The notes: generated by a model not told the origin, from the sequence alone. Shown: positions 27,710 to 36,367, counted from the stretch's first letter. The stretch: DNA of 64,000 bases from Flavobacterium limnosediminis JC2902 (GCF_000498535.1 NZ_AVGG01000002.1:248001-312000), one strand, 5' to 3'. A program made the numbers and translations.

Positions 27710-27800
27710 TTAGCCCTGATGGGAGCGACATCCTTTTTGTCCCGTTTCTTTAAAGAACGGGGCAAAAAGATATAGCGGACGGCAGGAAAAAGGAAACCAA
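27710..27800. repeat. REP-like hairpin element A
   Basis: This GC-richer block in the convergent gap between the O-methyltransferase and PAP2 genes has a central hairpin at 27733-27768 (ctttttgtcccgtt pairing with aacggggcaaaaag) framed by gggagcgacatcc and gatatagcggacggcagg. The same plan, in reverse orientation, occurs at 58147-58234. It may double as a terminator. Confidence 0.65.
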
Positions 27801-27824
27801 ATAAATCCCAAGCCATCCCGCTCC

Positions 27825-28391
27825 TTATAAACTATCGGGAAAGTATATTTTTCTGAAAATAAAGTACATTTTTGAAAATCCGAATCCGAACAACGCTCCG
27901 AAAATGTATCCGGAAAGAATGTCGCCCGGGAAATGCAAGCCCAGATAAATACGGCTATACGCAAATATGAGCGGAAACAGGAACAACAAGAAGGCATACC
28001 TGTAATATTTTTTCAGAACGGAAAACACCAACACCGTGGTTGCCATCGAATTGGCCGCATGACCCGAAAAATAGCTGAATGTATCACTTGCTTTTACAAT
28101 TCGGATAATATTTTTGATTTCCAGATCGTTACAAGGGCGTAATCGCTGGACATTATTTTTAACCAAGTTGGTAAACTGATCGGTAAAAGCAATCGTAACG
28201 GCAATAAAAATAAGAATTAAAAGCAGGTGCTTCCATCCCAATTTTTTGTAAAGCAGGTAAAAAACAAACAGAAAAACAGGGGCCCAATGGAATTGCTTGG
28301 TAATCAACAGCCACAATCCGTCGTATTGTTCGGAACCCAATCCGTTTAGGAAAACAAAAAGCTGCTTGTCTAAATGAATAATTTTTTCCAA
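27825..28391 (-). CDS. PAP2-family membrane phosphatase
   Basis: Integral membrane lipid phosphatase of 188 residues with five to six hydrophobic segments and the three-part PAP2 signature: KNNVQRLRPCND, a central FSGHAAN, and YSRIYLGLHFPGDILSG. Such enzymes dephosphorylate phosphatidic acid, phosphatidylglycerol phosphate or undecaprenyl pyrophosphate; which one applies cannot be told here. The gene starts 2 bp after tatA-like ends and is probably co-transcribed with it. Confidence 0.92.
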   Translation of the reverse strand: MEKIIHLDKQLFVFLNGLGSEQYDGLWLLITKQFHWAPVFLFVFYLLYKKLGWKHLLLILIFIAVTIAFTDQFTNLVKNNVQRLRPCNDLEIKNIIRIVKASDTFSYFSGHAANSMATTVLVFSVLKKYYRYAFLLFLFPLIFAYSRIYLGLHFPGDILSGYIFGALFGFGFSKMYFIFRKIYFPDSL

Positions 28392-28393
28392 AA

Positions 28394-28693
28394 CTACATC
28401 TGTCTTTTAATCGGTCCGGTCATATCCTCAATATTCTCTTTGGCTTTATCAATTTCTTTGGTGATATCGGAAGTCAGGTCCAATTGTTTCATCGGATTCA
28501 AATCGGTTAAATCATTCAACCCGTTCATTTCGGCGCTTTTCTGGATTTCGCTTTTGATATCGTTGGTCGCGTTTTTAAGTTGCGCCATACCTTTTCCTAA
28601 AGTGCGTGCGATATCCGGAATCTTATCCGATCCGAACAACATCAAAGCTATCAATATAATGAAGAATATTTCTCCGCCTCCTATTCCGAACAT
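28394..28693 (-). CDS. Twin-arginine translocase TatA/TatB-like subunit
   Basis: The 99-residue protein has a very short N terminus, a membrane helix at about 5-20 (GGGEIFFIILIALMLFG), then the amphipathic helix DKIPDIARTLGKGMAQLKNA with the conserved FG and LG positions, and an acidic tail. That architecture is typical of TatA/TatE proteins. No tatC lies nearby. A TAACTTTG box at 28722-28729 is a plausible promoter. Whether it acts as TatA or TatB is uncertain. Confidence 0.88.
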   Translation of the reverse strand: MFGIGGGEIFFIILIALMLFGSDKIPDIARTLGKGMAQLKNATNDIKSEIQKSAEMNGLNDLTDLNPMKQLDLTSDITKEIDKAKENIEDMTGPIKRQM

Positions 28694-28765
28694 GATCTTA
28701 TAATTACAGGTTGTAATGTCGCAAAGTTACAAAGTTTTCAAATGGAATTTGTTATTAAAAACCAA

Positions 28766-28792
28766 AAAGACCACCTGAATAAGATGGTCTTT
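28766..28792 (-). terminator. Hairpin terminator after the M1 peptidase gene
   Basis: Arms aaagacca (28766-28773) and tggtcttt (28785-28792) pair perfectly. On the minus strand the hairpin is followed by TTTTGGTTTTTAA, 6 bp after the gene's stop. Confidence 0.8.
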
Positions 28793-28797
28793 GGTAA

Positions 28798-31077
28798 TTA
28801 TTTTGCGTTTTGTGAAAGTTCATCAAATTTTGATTTCACTTCTTCTTTTGGCCAGGTATTATTGGTCACGTCGATATCAGCAGTTTCCAGTTTCGGATCC
28901 AGTTGAATTTTTTTCACCGGTTTCTCCGTAGCGAAAACGCGTTTTACCGTGTCATTCCCTTTTCTCCAGATCTGTACCGGGAAATGATGGTTTTCTGTCG
29001 TACCGTCTTCAAACTGCAATTCTACAATTACCGGCATCATCATGCCTCCCGGCTTGTCGAATTCCACTTCATAGAAATACTTTGGCTGTTTCAATTCGTT
29101 TCTCACTTCCGGACTTAGCTTGCTTACATATTCATTCAGCGTTTTCACTTCCTGAATGTTTAATGGTTTTTTCAGTTCCGGTTTGAAATCTTCGGCTGTA
29201 TCAGTAACCATATACACCATTGGTTCGCCACTGTTTATTTTTCGGCCTCTTCGATTGAATTGCTCTTTCACTTCCTTGGAAGGATCTTCGGTAACAAAAT
29301 ACTGTTTCACTTCTTTGATTCCCATATCCACATAATCCGTAGAATAGAACCATCCTCTCCAGAACCAGTCCAAATCGACAGCCGAAGCATCTTCCATCGT
29401 CCTGAAGAAATCTTCCGGCGTAGGATGCTTAAATTTCCAACGCTGCGCGTAGGTTCTGAACGCATGGTCAAACAACTCATGCCCCATAATGGTTTCACGA
29501 AGAATATTCAGTCCGGTTGCCGGTTTTGAGTATCCATTAGCTCCGAAGTTGTAAATCGTTTCCGAATTGGACATGATTGGTTCCAAAAATTTCTGGTCAC
29601 CGCTCATGTACGGAACAATTTTAGCGGCAGGTCCGCGACTTGACGGGAAGTTTTTATCCCAGCTTTGTTCGGTTAAATATTCCAAAAAAGTATTTAAACC
29701 TTCATCCATCCAGGTCCATTGACGCTCATCCGAATTTACAATCATTGGGAAGAAATTGTGTCCTACTTCGTGGATAATTACGCCCATCATTCCGTATTTG
29801 ATTCGGTCACTCACGTAGCCTTTTTCATCCGGACGGCCGTAATTCCAACAAATCATCGGATACTCCATTCCCTGATCTTCGGCAGAAATGGAAATCGCTT
29901 TCGGATACGGATAATCAAACGTGTATTTTGAATATGTTTTTAGCGTATGTGCGACAATACGCGTTGAATAATCGCCCCAAAGCGGATTGGCTTCCGGTGG
30001 ATAACAAGAGATTGCCATTACCGTTTTTCCGTTTTCCAGTTTAACAGCCATGGCATCGTAAATGAATTTTCTTGAAGTTGAGAATCCGAAATCGCGCACA
30101 TTAGTTGCCTTGAACTTCCAGGTTTTCTTTTGAGTTGAAAAACCTTTTGCAGCGGCTTCTGCTTCGGCCTGTGTTACAATCACAACGGGTTTGTCATAGG
30201 TTTTCTCAGCCAATTCGTAACGTTTTACCTGCTCGGCATTGTACACCTCTTTTCTGTTTTGCAACACACCGGTTCCTTCCATAACATGATCGGCCGGAAC
30301 GGTAATGCTCACGTCAAAATTTCCGAACGGCAGTGCAAATTCACCGGATCCCCAGAACTGCATGTTTTGCCATCCCTCCACATCATTATAAACCGCCATT
30401 CTTGGATAAAACTGTGCGATTACATATAAGTTATTACCGTCTTTATCGAAATGTTCGTATCCGGAACGTCCTCCGTCTACCATATAATTATTAATGTTGT
30501 ACCACCATTTCACATCGAAAGAAACCTTCTCCCCTTTTTTCAATGGCTTCTCCAAATCGATACGCATCATGGTTTGATTGATGGTGTATTTCATTGGTTT
30601 TCCTTTGGCATCTTTTACATACTCGATGTTAAAACCGCCGTCAAATCGCTGTTGCATGAATTGTCTAGAGAACTCTCCGGCACCCATCGAGTTATTCACT
30701 CTTTGCCCTTGCACTAATGGCGATTGTCCGTCCCTTTTCTTTTCATTCTGATCCAACTGCACCCAGAGATAAGTCAGTGTTTCCGGCGCATTGTTGTGAT
30801 AGGTAATCGTTTCCGTTCCGTATAATTTGGTGTTTTTATCATCCAGTTCGATGTCGATTTTATAATCGGCCTGTTGCTGATAATAGGCCGGTCCCGGAGC
30901 ACCCGAAGCCGTTCGATAGGAATTGGGCGTTGCCATTTCATGGTACATCTGACTGAATTTATTCGTGTCATAATGTCCTTGCTCGCGCTTTTTTTCTACC
31001 GGTTTTGTTTCCTGTGCTAAAGCAATAAAAGGGATTGCCAACGCAACCAAAGAAAAAACGGATACTGATTTCCTCAT
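28798..31077 (-). CDS. M1-family zinc metallopeptidase, secreted
   Basis: Aminopeptidase-N-like protein of 759 residues with a signal peptide (MRKSVSVFSLVALAIPFIALA). The substrate-anchoring motif is GMEYP (403-407) and the zinc site is H436-E-V-G-H440 with the third ligand E459 in WMDEG, an HExxH-x18-E pattern. After the catalytic domain lies a C-terminal beta-rich region. No T9SS C-terminal sorting domain is apparent, so it is probably periplasmic. A DUF6702 gene lies 23 bp upstream in the same direction. Confidence 0.92.
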   Translation of the reverse strand: MRKSVSVFSLVALAIPFIALAQETKPVEKKREQGHYDTNKFSQMYHEMATPNSYRTASGAPGPAYYQQQADYKIDIELDDKNTKLYGTETITYHNNAPETLTYLWVQLDQNEKKRDGQSPLVQGQRVNNSMGAGEFSRQFMQQRFDGGFNIEYVKDAKGKPMKYTINQTMMRIDLEKPLKKGEKVSFDVKWWYNINNYMVDGGRSGYEHFDKDGNNLYVIAQFYPRMAVYNDVEGWQNMQFWGSGEFALPFGNFDVSITVPADHVMEGTGVLQNRKEVYNAEQVKRYELAEKTYDKPVVIVTQAEAEAAAKGFSTQKKTWKFKATNVRDFGFSTSRKFIYDAMAVKLENGKTVMAISCYPPEANPLWGDYSTRIVAHTLKTYSKYTFDYPYPKAISISAEDQGMEYPMICWNYGRPDEKGYVSDRIKYGMMGVIIHEVGHNFFPMIVNSDERQWTWMDEGLNTFLEYLTEQSWDKNFPSSRGPAAKIVPYMSGDQKFLEPIMSNSETIYNFGANGYSKPATGLNILRETIMGHELFDHAFRTYAQRWKFKHPTPEDFFRTMEDASAVDLDWFWRGWFYSTDYVDMGIKEVKQYFVTEDPSKEVKEQFNRRGRKINSGEPMVYMVTDTAEDFKPELKKPLNIQEVKTLNEYVSKLSPEVRNELKQPKYFYEVEFDKPGGMMMPVIVELQFEDGTTENHHFPVQIWRKGNDTVKRVFATEKPVKKIQLDPKLETADIDVTNNTWPKEEVKSKFDELSQNAK

Positions 31078-31100
31078 ATTTTATTGTGTTTTGTTTTTGT

Positions 31101-31604
31101 CTAAAATTCTACATTTCCGTCCGGTTCACTATCCGTTAGCAGCAGACTTTTTTTGTTGCCGTTTATAGTGAAGTGAACGATATTCTGTTGTTCGGAATAT
31201 ATTTCGGTTAACACGGAATTGTATATTTCCGCCGATGTTATTTTTTCGGTTACCGGAGTGGTAAGATAACAAATCAGGACATTATCTTCGGTTTCTTTTC
31301 CTAAAAATTTCAGGTTTCTGACCTTCCCGTTTACTTTGAGTTGAATTTTTTCAGACAGATAGCTTTTAATCAGTCCGTTGGTTTCGGCAATTTCCTTTGG
31401 GGTAGCCAGATACAGTTTCTTTTTGGATTTGGATTCCAGTGCTTTTTCTATATCATCAATAAAGATTCGAGCCGTTATCTGAACCTCTTTTTTCTTGTCT
31501 GAATAAGTTATCTGATAGATGCCCACATAAAATTTGTGCACCGCAAAAGAGCTGAGCGCTGCGAAAAGGAACACGAAAAAAAGGCACTGAAAAAATTTCC
31601 TCAT
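31101..31604 (-). CDS. DUF6702 family secreted protein
   Basis: The 167 residues have an N-terminal hydrophobic signal/anchor (CLFFVFLFAALSSFAVHKFY) and the family's HKFYVGIYQITYSDKKKEVQ start of the mature part, followed by a beta-strand-rich domain. Function is unknown. It lies directly upstream of the M1 peptidase gene, which suggests co-expression. A TACATTTG box at 31609-31616 ends 4 bp before the ATG, so a transcript from it would be leaderless; alternatively it is read through from the gene 26 bp upstream. Confidence 0.82.
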   Translation of the reverse strand: MRKFFQCLFFVFLFAALSSFAVHKFYVGIYQITYSDKKKEVQITARIFIDDIEKALESKSKKKLYLATPKEIAETNGLIKSYLSEKIQLKVNGKVRNLKFLGKETEDNVLICYLTTPVTEKITSAEIYNSVLTEIYSEQQNIVHFTINGNKKSLLLTDSEPDGNVEF

Positions 31605-31630
31605 GTGCCAAATGTAATAAAAGAAACTAT

Positions 31631-32425
31631 TTACTGATTTTTTTTATGATATTCTTCACTTTTTTTTAGCAAATATTCGATCAGTTCGAATTCTTTTTTG
31701 GGGTTCAGCAATGCGCGGTTTTCGGAAGGCGTTTCATCACAATAAGCAAGAAACAAATCGACTTCCTCCGGTTTGACATGAAGTGTTTCGGTAAAAAACT
31801 GTGGGTCGAATTTCTCTTTTACCGCATCGGAAAATATTTTCTCGGATACATATTCAATGTGTTCCTTTTTGGGTTTGGGTTTAAAAATAGCTTCTTTAGC
31901 CATTTTACCCACCGCAACAAAATCGATACCCTGGAAACTGTTTCCGCTTCCCGGCGTAATCTGTGCCAGAGAATTATCCACCTTATTGTATTTTGGCAAC
32001 GGGTTTGAAAAATCCACTTTACGGGTATCCAGACTGACCACTTCGGCTTTGATGCTTTTAGAATCCGTTTCAAGATTACCTGTCAGTGCATAAGGCCGTA
32101 CAACAAGTTCTTCGAGTGCGTTAATTTTAACCGCCAATCGTATTTTAACCGTTTTATCCTCAAGATGCAACTTACTGATAATCAAAATCGAGGATTCAAA
32201 GGAAATACTACTAAAAACCAACGTATCTCTTTCTTTCACAAACAAACTAAAATTCCCTTTGACATCCGTGACCGTAATTTTATTTGACGTCGTATTTTTG
32301 ATGATAATATTATCCACATCGACAGAATCAGAAACCACTGTCCCCCTGAGCAATACTCGGTTTGTATGTTGCGCGTTTACTGTTATCGAAAACAGCAACA
32401 AAAATAAAAGCACTTTAGTTTTCAT
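31631..32425 (-). CDS. CarboxypepD_reg-like domain protein (paralogue 1)
   Basis: Secreted protein of 264 residues. A signal peptide (MKTKVLLFLLLFSITVNAQ) precedes a carboxypeptidase regulatory-like beta domain (LLRGTVVSDSVDVDNIIIKN through the DTLVFSSISF strand, about 27-105), then a Lys/Glu-rich helical C terminus. I use the ATG at 32425; one at 32449 would put eight extra residues before the signal peptide. It overlaps the upstream paralogue by 11 bp. It is clearly related to, but more diverged than, the next two genes. Function unknown; such domains are common in envelope proteins. Confidence 0.78.
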   Translation of the reverse strand: MKTKVLLFLLLFSITVNAQHTNRVLLRGTVVSDSVDVDNIIIKNTTSNKITVTDVKGNFSLFVKERDTLVFSSISFESSILIISKLHLEDKTVKIRLAVKINALEELVVRPYALTGNLETDSKSIKAEVVSLDTRKVDFSNPLPKYNKVDNSLAQITPGSGNSFQGIDFVAVGKMAKEAIFKPKPKKEHIEYVSEKIFSDAVKEKFDPQFFTETLHVKPEEVDLFLAYCDETPSENRALLNPKKEFELIEYLLKKSEEYHKKNQ

Positions 32426-33164
32426 CAGATATTCGTTTAAGATATTCATACCCCAGTTTAACCAGCTCCAATTGTATCAGCGGTTTGTTTTTTTGTTTTA
32501 CGATGTCTGCCAGGGCCTCATTCTCGGCGGCAAAAACATAAAACCCATTCAACTGCGACGGTGGTATCTTTAATTCGTCTACGAAATAGGCTTCATCGAA
32601 CAGTGCGGAAAGTTTTTTCTGAAGCAGTTCCGAACGTTCTATTTTAATTTCTTTTTTAAGTCTGTCGGTTCTTCCGTTTATTTTATTAAGTATCGGATCT
32701 ATGGGTAAACTCCCACCCAAAATCCCCAACAAATGTATTGTCTTAAAATCTCCCGCCGTCTGTAACCTTCGTTCAGCCGGCGTATAGGTCTTTATTCCTT
32801 TAGGCACCAATCCCAGACTTTCGGCCGTAATACTGCTTTGGGTAATTACCACCTCTTCCAACTGGGTGACTTTCATTTTCATTTTTACCACAAAAGGCAA
32901 ATAATCAAAATCCTCTTTTTCAACAACAAGCCGTTTTTCTCCCAGCTGAACAGCTGTTAAAAGCAATGTATCACCAGGCTTGGCATAAATTGAAAACGAC
33001 CCGTTGACTTCCGTGGCAACTTCCTTCTTTGATGCAAGATTCACCACATTAATCCCCTGCATATCTTTTACATCGGCTACTACCTGCCCATTCAGAAGCC
33101 TCACATTCTGAGCTGAACAAACTGACGCAATTAAAAAAATAACGAAAAGTAATTTATTTTTCAT
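32415..33164 (-). CDS. CarboxypepD_reg-like domain protein (paralogue 2)
   Basis: 249-residue secreted protein: signal peptide MKNKLLFVIFLIASVCSAQ, a CarboxypepD_reg-like domain (RLLNGQVVADVKDMQGINVV to about residue 105, with the GSFSIYAKPGDTLLLTAVQL core), then a C-terminal half ending in a Leu/Lys-rich helix. It is a close paralogue of the gene at 33547-34269; signal peptide and first domain are nearly identical, and similarity continues into upstream DNA, marking a tandem duplication. Start taken at 33164; an ATG at 33170 adds two residues. Function unknown. Confidence 0.78.
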   Translation of the reverse strand: MKNKLLFVIFLIASVCSAQNVRLLNGQVVADVKDMQGINVVNLASKKEVATEVNGSFSIYAKPGDTLLLTAVQLGEKRLVVEKEDFDYLPFVVKMKMKVTQLEEVVITQSSITAESLGLVPKGIKTYTPAERRLQTAGDFKTIHLLGILGGSLPIDPILNKINGRTDRLKKEIKIERSELLQKKLSALFDEAYFVDELKIPPSQLNGFYVFAAENEALADIVKQKNKPLIQLELVKLGYEYLKRISDEN

Positions 33165-33546
33165 CCACAATCTTTTTTGAGTTATTGGTCAATAAACCAT
33201 GAAAATCCACCGCATTACCGTAAACTCTTTTGTAAAACATAGCTGACTTGTAGTGAAAACATTACACCTTAAAGTTACGCTAATTATCTGAATTTCTTAT
33301 ACATACAAAACAAAAAATCTTTTTTCCAGAACCGATGCAGAATACGGACTATTCTCAACACTTCAAAAAAATCATTCTTCAATAGAAAAAGATTTTTACC
33401 ACAATACAAAAGCATCAACGGGGCTTACCAATGCAATGCCAAAGGATTTGTGTTTTTTGTCAAATGAGAAATCCGATTCCTTCCAACAACCCCCTGTTTA
33501 CATCCTAAACCTTTGCTAATAACAAAAACAGCAGAAAAAAAGCACT
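33165..33546. repeat. Duplicated upstream region of paralogue 2
   Basis: This 382-bp gap has no ORF of note. Two blocks match the upstream region of paralogue 3: 33190-33230 (caataaaccatgaaa and gcattacc) with 34290-34330, and 33449-33484 (tcaaatgagaaatccgattc) with 34450-34486 (ttaaatgagaaatccgaatc). So the duplicated unit reaches about 320 bp past the start codons. Confidence 0.65.
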
Positions 33547-34269
33547 TTACTTCTCATCGGATATGTTTTTAATGTATTCGGAAGCCAGTTTTATCAATTC
33601 AAATTTTATCAGCCATTTGTTTTTCTGTTGCATAACATTCTCAAATCCCTGATTTTCGGCAGCAAAAACATAAAACCCATACAAGTGTTCTGATGGAATC
33701 TTGAGTTCGTCAACAAAATAAGCCTGACTGTACATCGACTCCAGTTTATGCTGCAACCTTTGACGCCCCACGACAGCTACAATTTCTTTCTTCCGCCGTT
33801 TGGCCGTCCCGTCTATGGCATAAATCAAAGCTTCTAACGGTCCCGTTTGTGCCGTATAATATCTTTTTACAGCTCTTTCTTCCGGCGATTGCGTTTTCAT
33901 TCCTTTCGGCACCAAACCCAAACTTTCTGCGGTAATATTGCTTTTTTCGATAAAAACCTCCTGCAACAGGATCACTTTTACTTTCATCTTTACCAAAAAA
34001 GGCAGATAATCAAAATCTTCTTTTTCGACAACTATATGTTTTTCATTCAGCTGCACAGCGGTAAAAACCAAAGTATCTCCGGGTTTTGCATAAATGGAAA
34101 ACAATCCGCCGGATTCCGTGGCTATTTCTTTCTTTGATGCAAGATTCACCACATTAATTCCCTGCAAGTCTTTAATGTCTGCCACTACCTGGCCTTTCAG
34201 AAGCCTGGTCCCTTGAGCCGAACAAACCGTCACAATTAAAAAAATAACAAAAAGTAATTTATTTTTCAT
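33547..34269 (-). CDS. CarboxypepD_reg-like domain protein (paralogue 3)
   Basis: 240-residue secreted protein with signal peptide MKNKLLFVIFLIVTVCSAQ and a CarboxypepD_reg-like domain (RLLKGQVVADIKDLQGINVV, SGGLFSIYAKPGDTLVFTAV). It parallels paralogue 2 almost residue for residue to about 130 (ITAESLGLVPKGMKT) and again in the C terminus (YFVDELKIP, LYGFYVFAAEN), while the middle (about 135-175) has diverged. Function unknown. It is transcribed divergently from pepE. Confidence 0.78.
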   Translation of the reverse strand: MKNKLLFVIFLIVTVCSAQGTRLLKGQVVADIKDLQGINVVNLASKKEIATESGGLFSIYAKPGDTLVFTAVQLNEKHIVVEKEDFDYLPFLVKMKVKVILLQEVFIEKSNITAESLGLVPKGMKTQSPEERAVKRYYTAQTGPLEALIYAIDGTAKRRKKEIVAVVGRQRLQHKLESMYSQAYFVDELKIPSEHLYGFYVFAAENQGFENVMQQKNKWLIKFELIKLASEYIKNISDEK

Positions 34270-34507
34270 TCACAATCATTTTAGAGTACTTGGCAATAAA
34301 CCATGAAATTCCATTGCATTACCATTAACTCCTGATTAAAAAAACAGCTGTTTTAAAAAAGAAAGACACATTTCTTCCATTGCAAGGAAAGAATTTATTT
34401 ACCAAAGTATAAAAATATCAGTTGTCCTTCCCAATTTTGTGCCAACAGATTTGTAATTTTTTGTTAAATGAGAAATCCGAATCCTACAAAGCATTTTTGA
34501 AAATAAT

Positions 34508-34515
34508 TACCTTTG
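34508..34515 (+). promoter_or_regulatory. Putative -7 box for pepE
   Basis: TACCTTTG matches TAnnTTTG, 17 bp before the pepE ATG at 34533. It favours that start over longer in-frame readings from 34422, which would begin upstream of the transcript. Confidence 0.55.
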
Positions 34516-34532
34516 CAGTCAAATATTTGAAA

Positions 34533-35240
34533 ATGAAGAAAATTATCATTGCCAGCACCTCAACCTTATACGACGGAAGCTATCTGGACTACCTGCTTCC
34601 CACACTAAAAAAACATTTCAGAGGAATCACTCAACTGCTTTTTATCCCATTTGCCAGACCAGGAGGCATTTCACATTATGACTACACGAAGAAGGTCAGT
34701 GATACTTTTGCTCAAATCGGTATCGCTGTAAAAGGAATTCACGAATTTGAAAATCCGACAGAAGCACTGCAACAGGCCGAAGGTATTTTTACCGGTGGTG
34801 GCAATACTTTTCTACTTGTAACCCAGTTATACAAAACCGGAATTATAGAAACCTTAGAAAAAGTGGTTAAAAACGGTACGCCTTATTTGGGCACATCGGC
34901 AGGAAGCAATATCTGCGGACTGACCATGGGAACAACCAACGATATGCCCATAGTGTATCCGCCGAGTTTCAATACACTGGCGTTTGTTCCTTTCAACATC
35001 AATCCGCATTATTTAGATCCGATTGAAGGCTCAACCCATATGGGAGAAACCCGGGAAACCCGTATTAATGAATTCCATCATTTTAATTCGCAGCCCGTAT
35101 TGGGATTGCGCGAAGGAAGTTGGCTGGAAGTCAAAGGAGATAAAATCGTTTTAAAAGGAGCTCTTCCCGCAAGATTATTCAAAAAGAATCAGGAAGCCGT
35201 CGAATTGGAAACCGGTGCCGATTTATCGGATTTGAAATAA
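34533..35240 (+). CDS. pepE: Alpha-aspartyl dipeptidase PepE (S51)
   Basis: Cytoplasmic serine peptidase that cleaves Asp-X dipeptides. The 235 residues align with Salmonella PepE: nucleophile S122 in GTSAGSN, the residue equivalent to Asp135 at D137 (TNDMP) and His159 in NINPHYLDP, plus FTGGGNTFLL and the HYLDPIEGSTHMGETRETRI segment. I chose the ATG at 34533 (MKKIIIASTSTLYDGS), consistent with the about 229-residue family length and the promoter box 17 bp upstream. Confidence 0.93.
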   Translation: MKKIIIASTSTLYDGSYLDYLLPTLKKHFRGITQLLFIPFARPGGISHYDYTKKVSDTFAQIGIAVKGIHEFENPTEALQQAEGIFTGGGNTFLLVTQLYKTGIIETLEKVVKNGTPYLGTSAGSNICGLTMGTTNDMPIVYPPSFNTLAFVPFNINPHYLDPIEGSTHMGETRETRINEFHHFNSQPVLGLREGSWLEVKGDKIVLKGALPARLFKKNQEAVELETGADLSDLK

Positions 35241-35303
35241 ACCACTTTAACCAGGAAACACATCTTTTGGTTTGACATACAGAAATTAAAAATCTTTTAT
35301 TTC

Positions 35304-35360
35304 GCCGCAGATGAAAATGATTTAGACGGATTCATCAGCGCTAACCCTTAAATCTGCGGC
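35304..35360. repeat. Inverted repeat with gccgcagat arms
   Basis: Perfect 9-bp arms gccgcagat (35304-35312) and atctgcggc (35352-35360) enclose 39 bp containing gatttagacggattcatcagcgc. The 295-bp gap between pepE and the next gene holds nothing else I can identify except a TAAATTTG box at 35512-35519. No T-run follows, so it is unlikely to be a simple terminator. Confidence 0.6.
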
Positions 35361-35511
35361 CAAAATATTTTCAAAAACGGAAAGCATAATAAACCAAAAC
35401 AAATAGTTTAAATGCCTTTTCGACCAATAAAATTCCCTACCATTTATTTATTCTGTTCATCAATTCGGATACAACAACAAGCCAAACAGAATTTCGTAAG
35501 ATAAATTTTCT

Positions 35512-35519
35512 TAAATTTG
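35512..35519 (+). promoter_or_regulatory. Putative -7 box for the DUF155 gene
   Basis: TAAATTTG matches the consensus, 16 bp before the ATG at 35536, predicting a leader of about 13 nt. Confidence 0.5.
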
Positions 35520-35535
35520 TATAAATCAGTTTGTT

Positions 35536-36318
35536 ATGAAAATCAGGATCGAAGCAATGCAGATTGCCGAATCTTTCAATATCAAAAAGTTTCGTGCCGA
35601 ATTCCGAACCGAAGTATTTTCAGGTTCGACCTCCGAAGTATTTTACGCTCTTACGGAAAGCAACCGCTATCTGTATATTTTTGATTACGGCGTGGTCGTT
35701 TTCGCAAATTACGATCCCGTGGCCAAAAGTGAATTCCTGAACTTTGTTAAAAATTACGCCACCAATCCTGTCGATTTAAATTTATCGGAGGAATACACCA
35801 TTGAAAGTGACGGTACCCTGAACAAAACAATAGTTAAGAACAACTACATGACCGTTTCGCAAATTGATTCTTCCCTCCTGCGAATTGTTATGCTCAACAC
35901 GGGACAATCTGTTGCACTGGAATATTACGAAGCATTGACAGACGATCTCATTACCTCTTCAAAACATTACATATTGGAACTGGAACAAAAAGGAAGGCTC
36001 AGCATCTCAAAAACCAATCTTCTGAAATACATCGGTAAAGTATTGAACGTCAAAAACAGTATCGTAGACAACCTGTACATTCTGGACGACCCCAATCTGG
36101 TTTGGGACAATGAAGAACTCAACCTGCTCAACCGCAACCTGAAGAACAATTTTGACATTCATCCCCGTTTCAAAGATCTTGATTATCGTTTACAGATAGT
36201 CGAAGACAACCTAACGCTGTTTACCGATGTTCTTAACGTACGGGAAAGCCATCGACTGGAGTGGATCATCATTATTTTAATTGCTTTCGAGATAATAATG
36301 GCCTTGTTTGTCCATTAA
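35536..36318 (+). CDS. DUF155 / RMD1-family membrane-anchored protein
   Basis: 260 residues matching the RMD1/Sif2/RMND1 (DUF155) family known mainly from fungi and mitochondria and scattered in bacteria. Recognisable parts are the N-terminal FRTEVFSGSTSEVFYALTES, YIFDYGVVVFANYD, the helical LNLLNRNLKNNFDIHPRFKDL and the conserved RHE-like VLNVRESHRLEWIIIILIAF leading into a single C-terminal membrane segment (about 241-258). Mitochondrial relatives affect translation, but bacterial function is unknown. It is monocistronic, facing the tRNA-Gly array across a terminator. Confidence 0.85.
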   Translation: MKIRIEAMQIAESFNIKKFRAEFRTEVFSGSTSEVFYALTESNRYLYIFDYGVVVFANYDPVAKSEFLNFVKNYATNPVDLNLSEEYTIESDGTLNKTIVKNNYMTVSQIDSSLLRIVMLNTGQSVALEYYEALTDDLITSSKHYILELEQKGRLSISKTNLLKYIGKVLNVKNSIVDNLYILDDPNLVWDNEELNLLNRNLKNNFDIHPRFKDLDYRLQIVEDNLTLFTDVLNVRESHRLEWIIIILIAFEIIMALFVH

Positions 36319-36338
36319 TCAAACGTATAAAAAACAAA

Positions 36339-36367
36339 AAAGCCCCAAACTTTCGCTTGGGGCTTTG
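36339..36367 (-). terminator. Terminator of the tRNA-Gly array
   Basis: aagccccaa and ttggggctt form a GC-rich stem around a 10-nt loop. On the minus strand it is followed by TTTTTTGTTTTTT, fitting the tRNA transcript; it also lies 20 bp past the DUF155 gene on the other strand. Confidence 0.85.
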
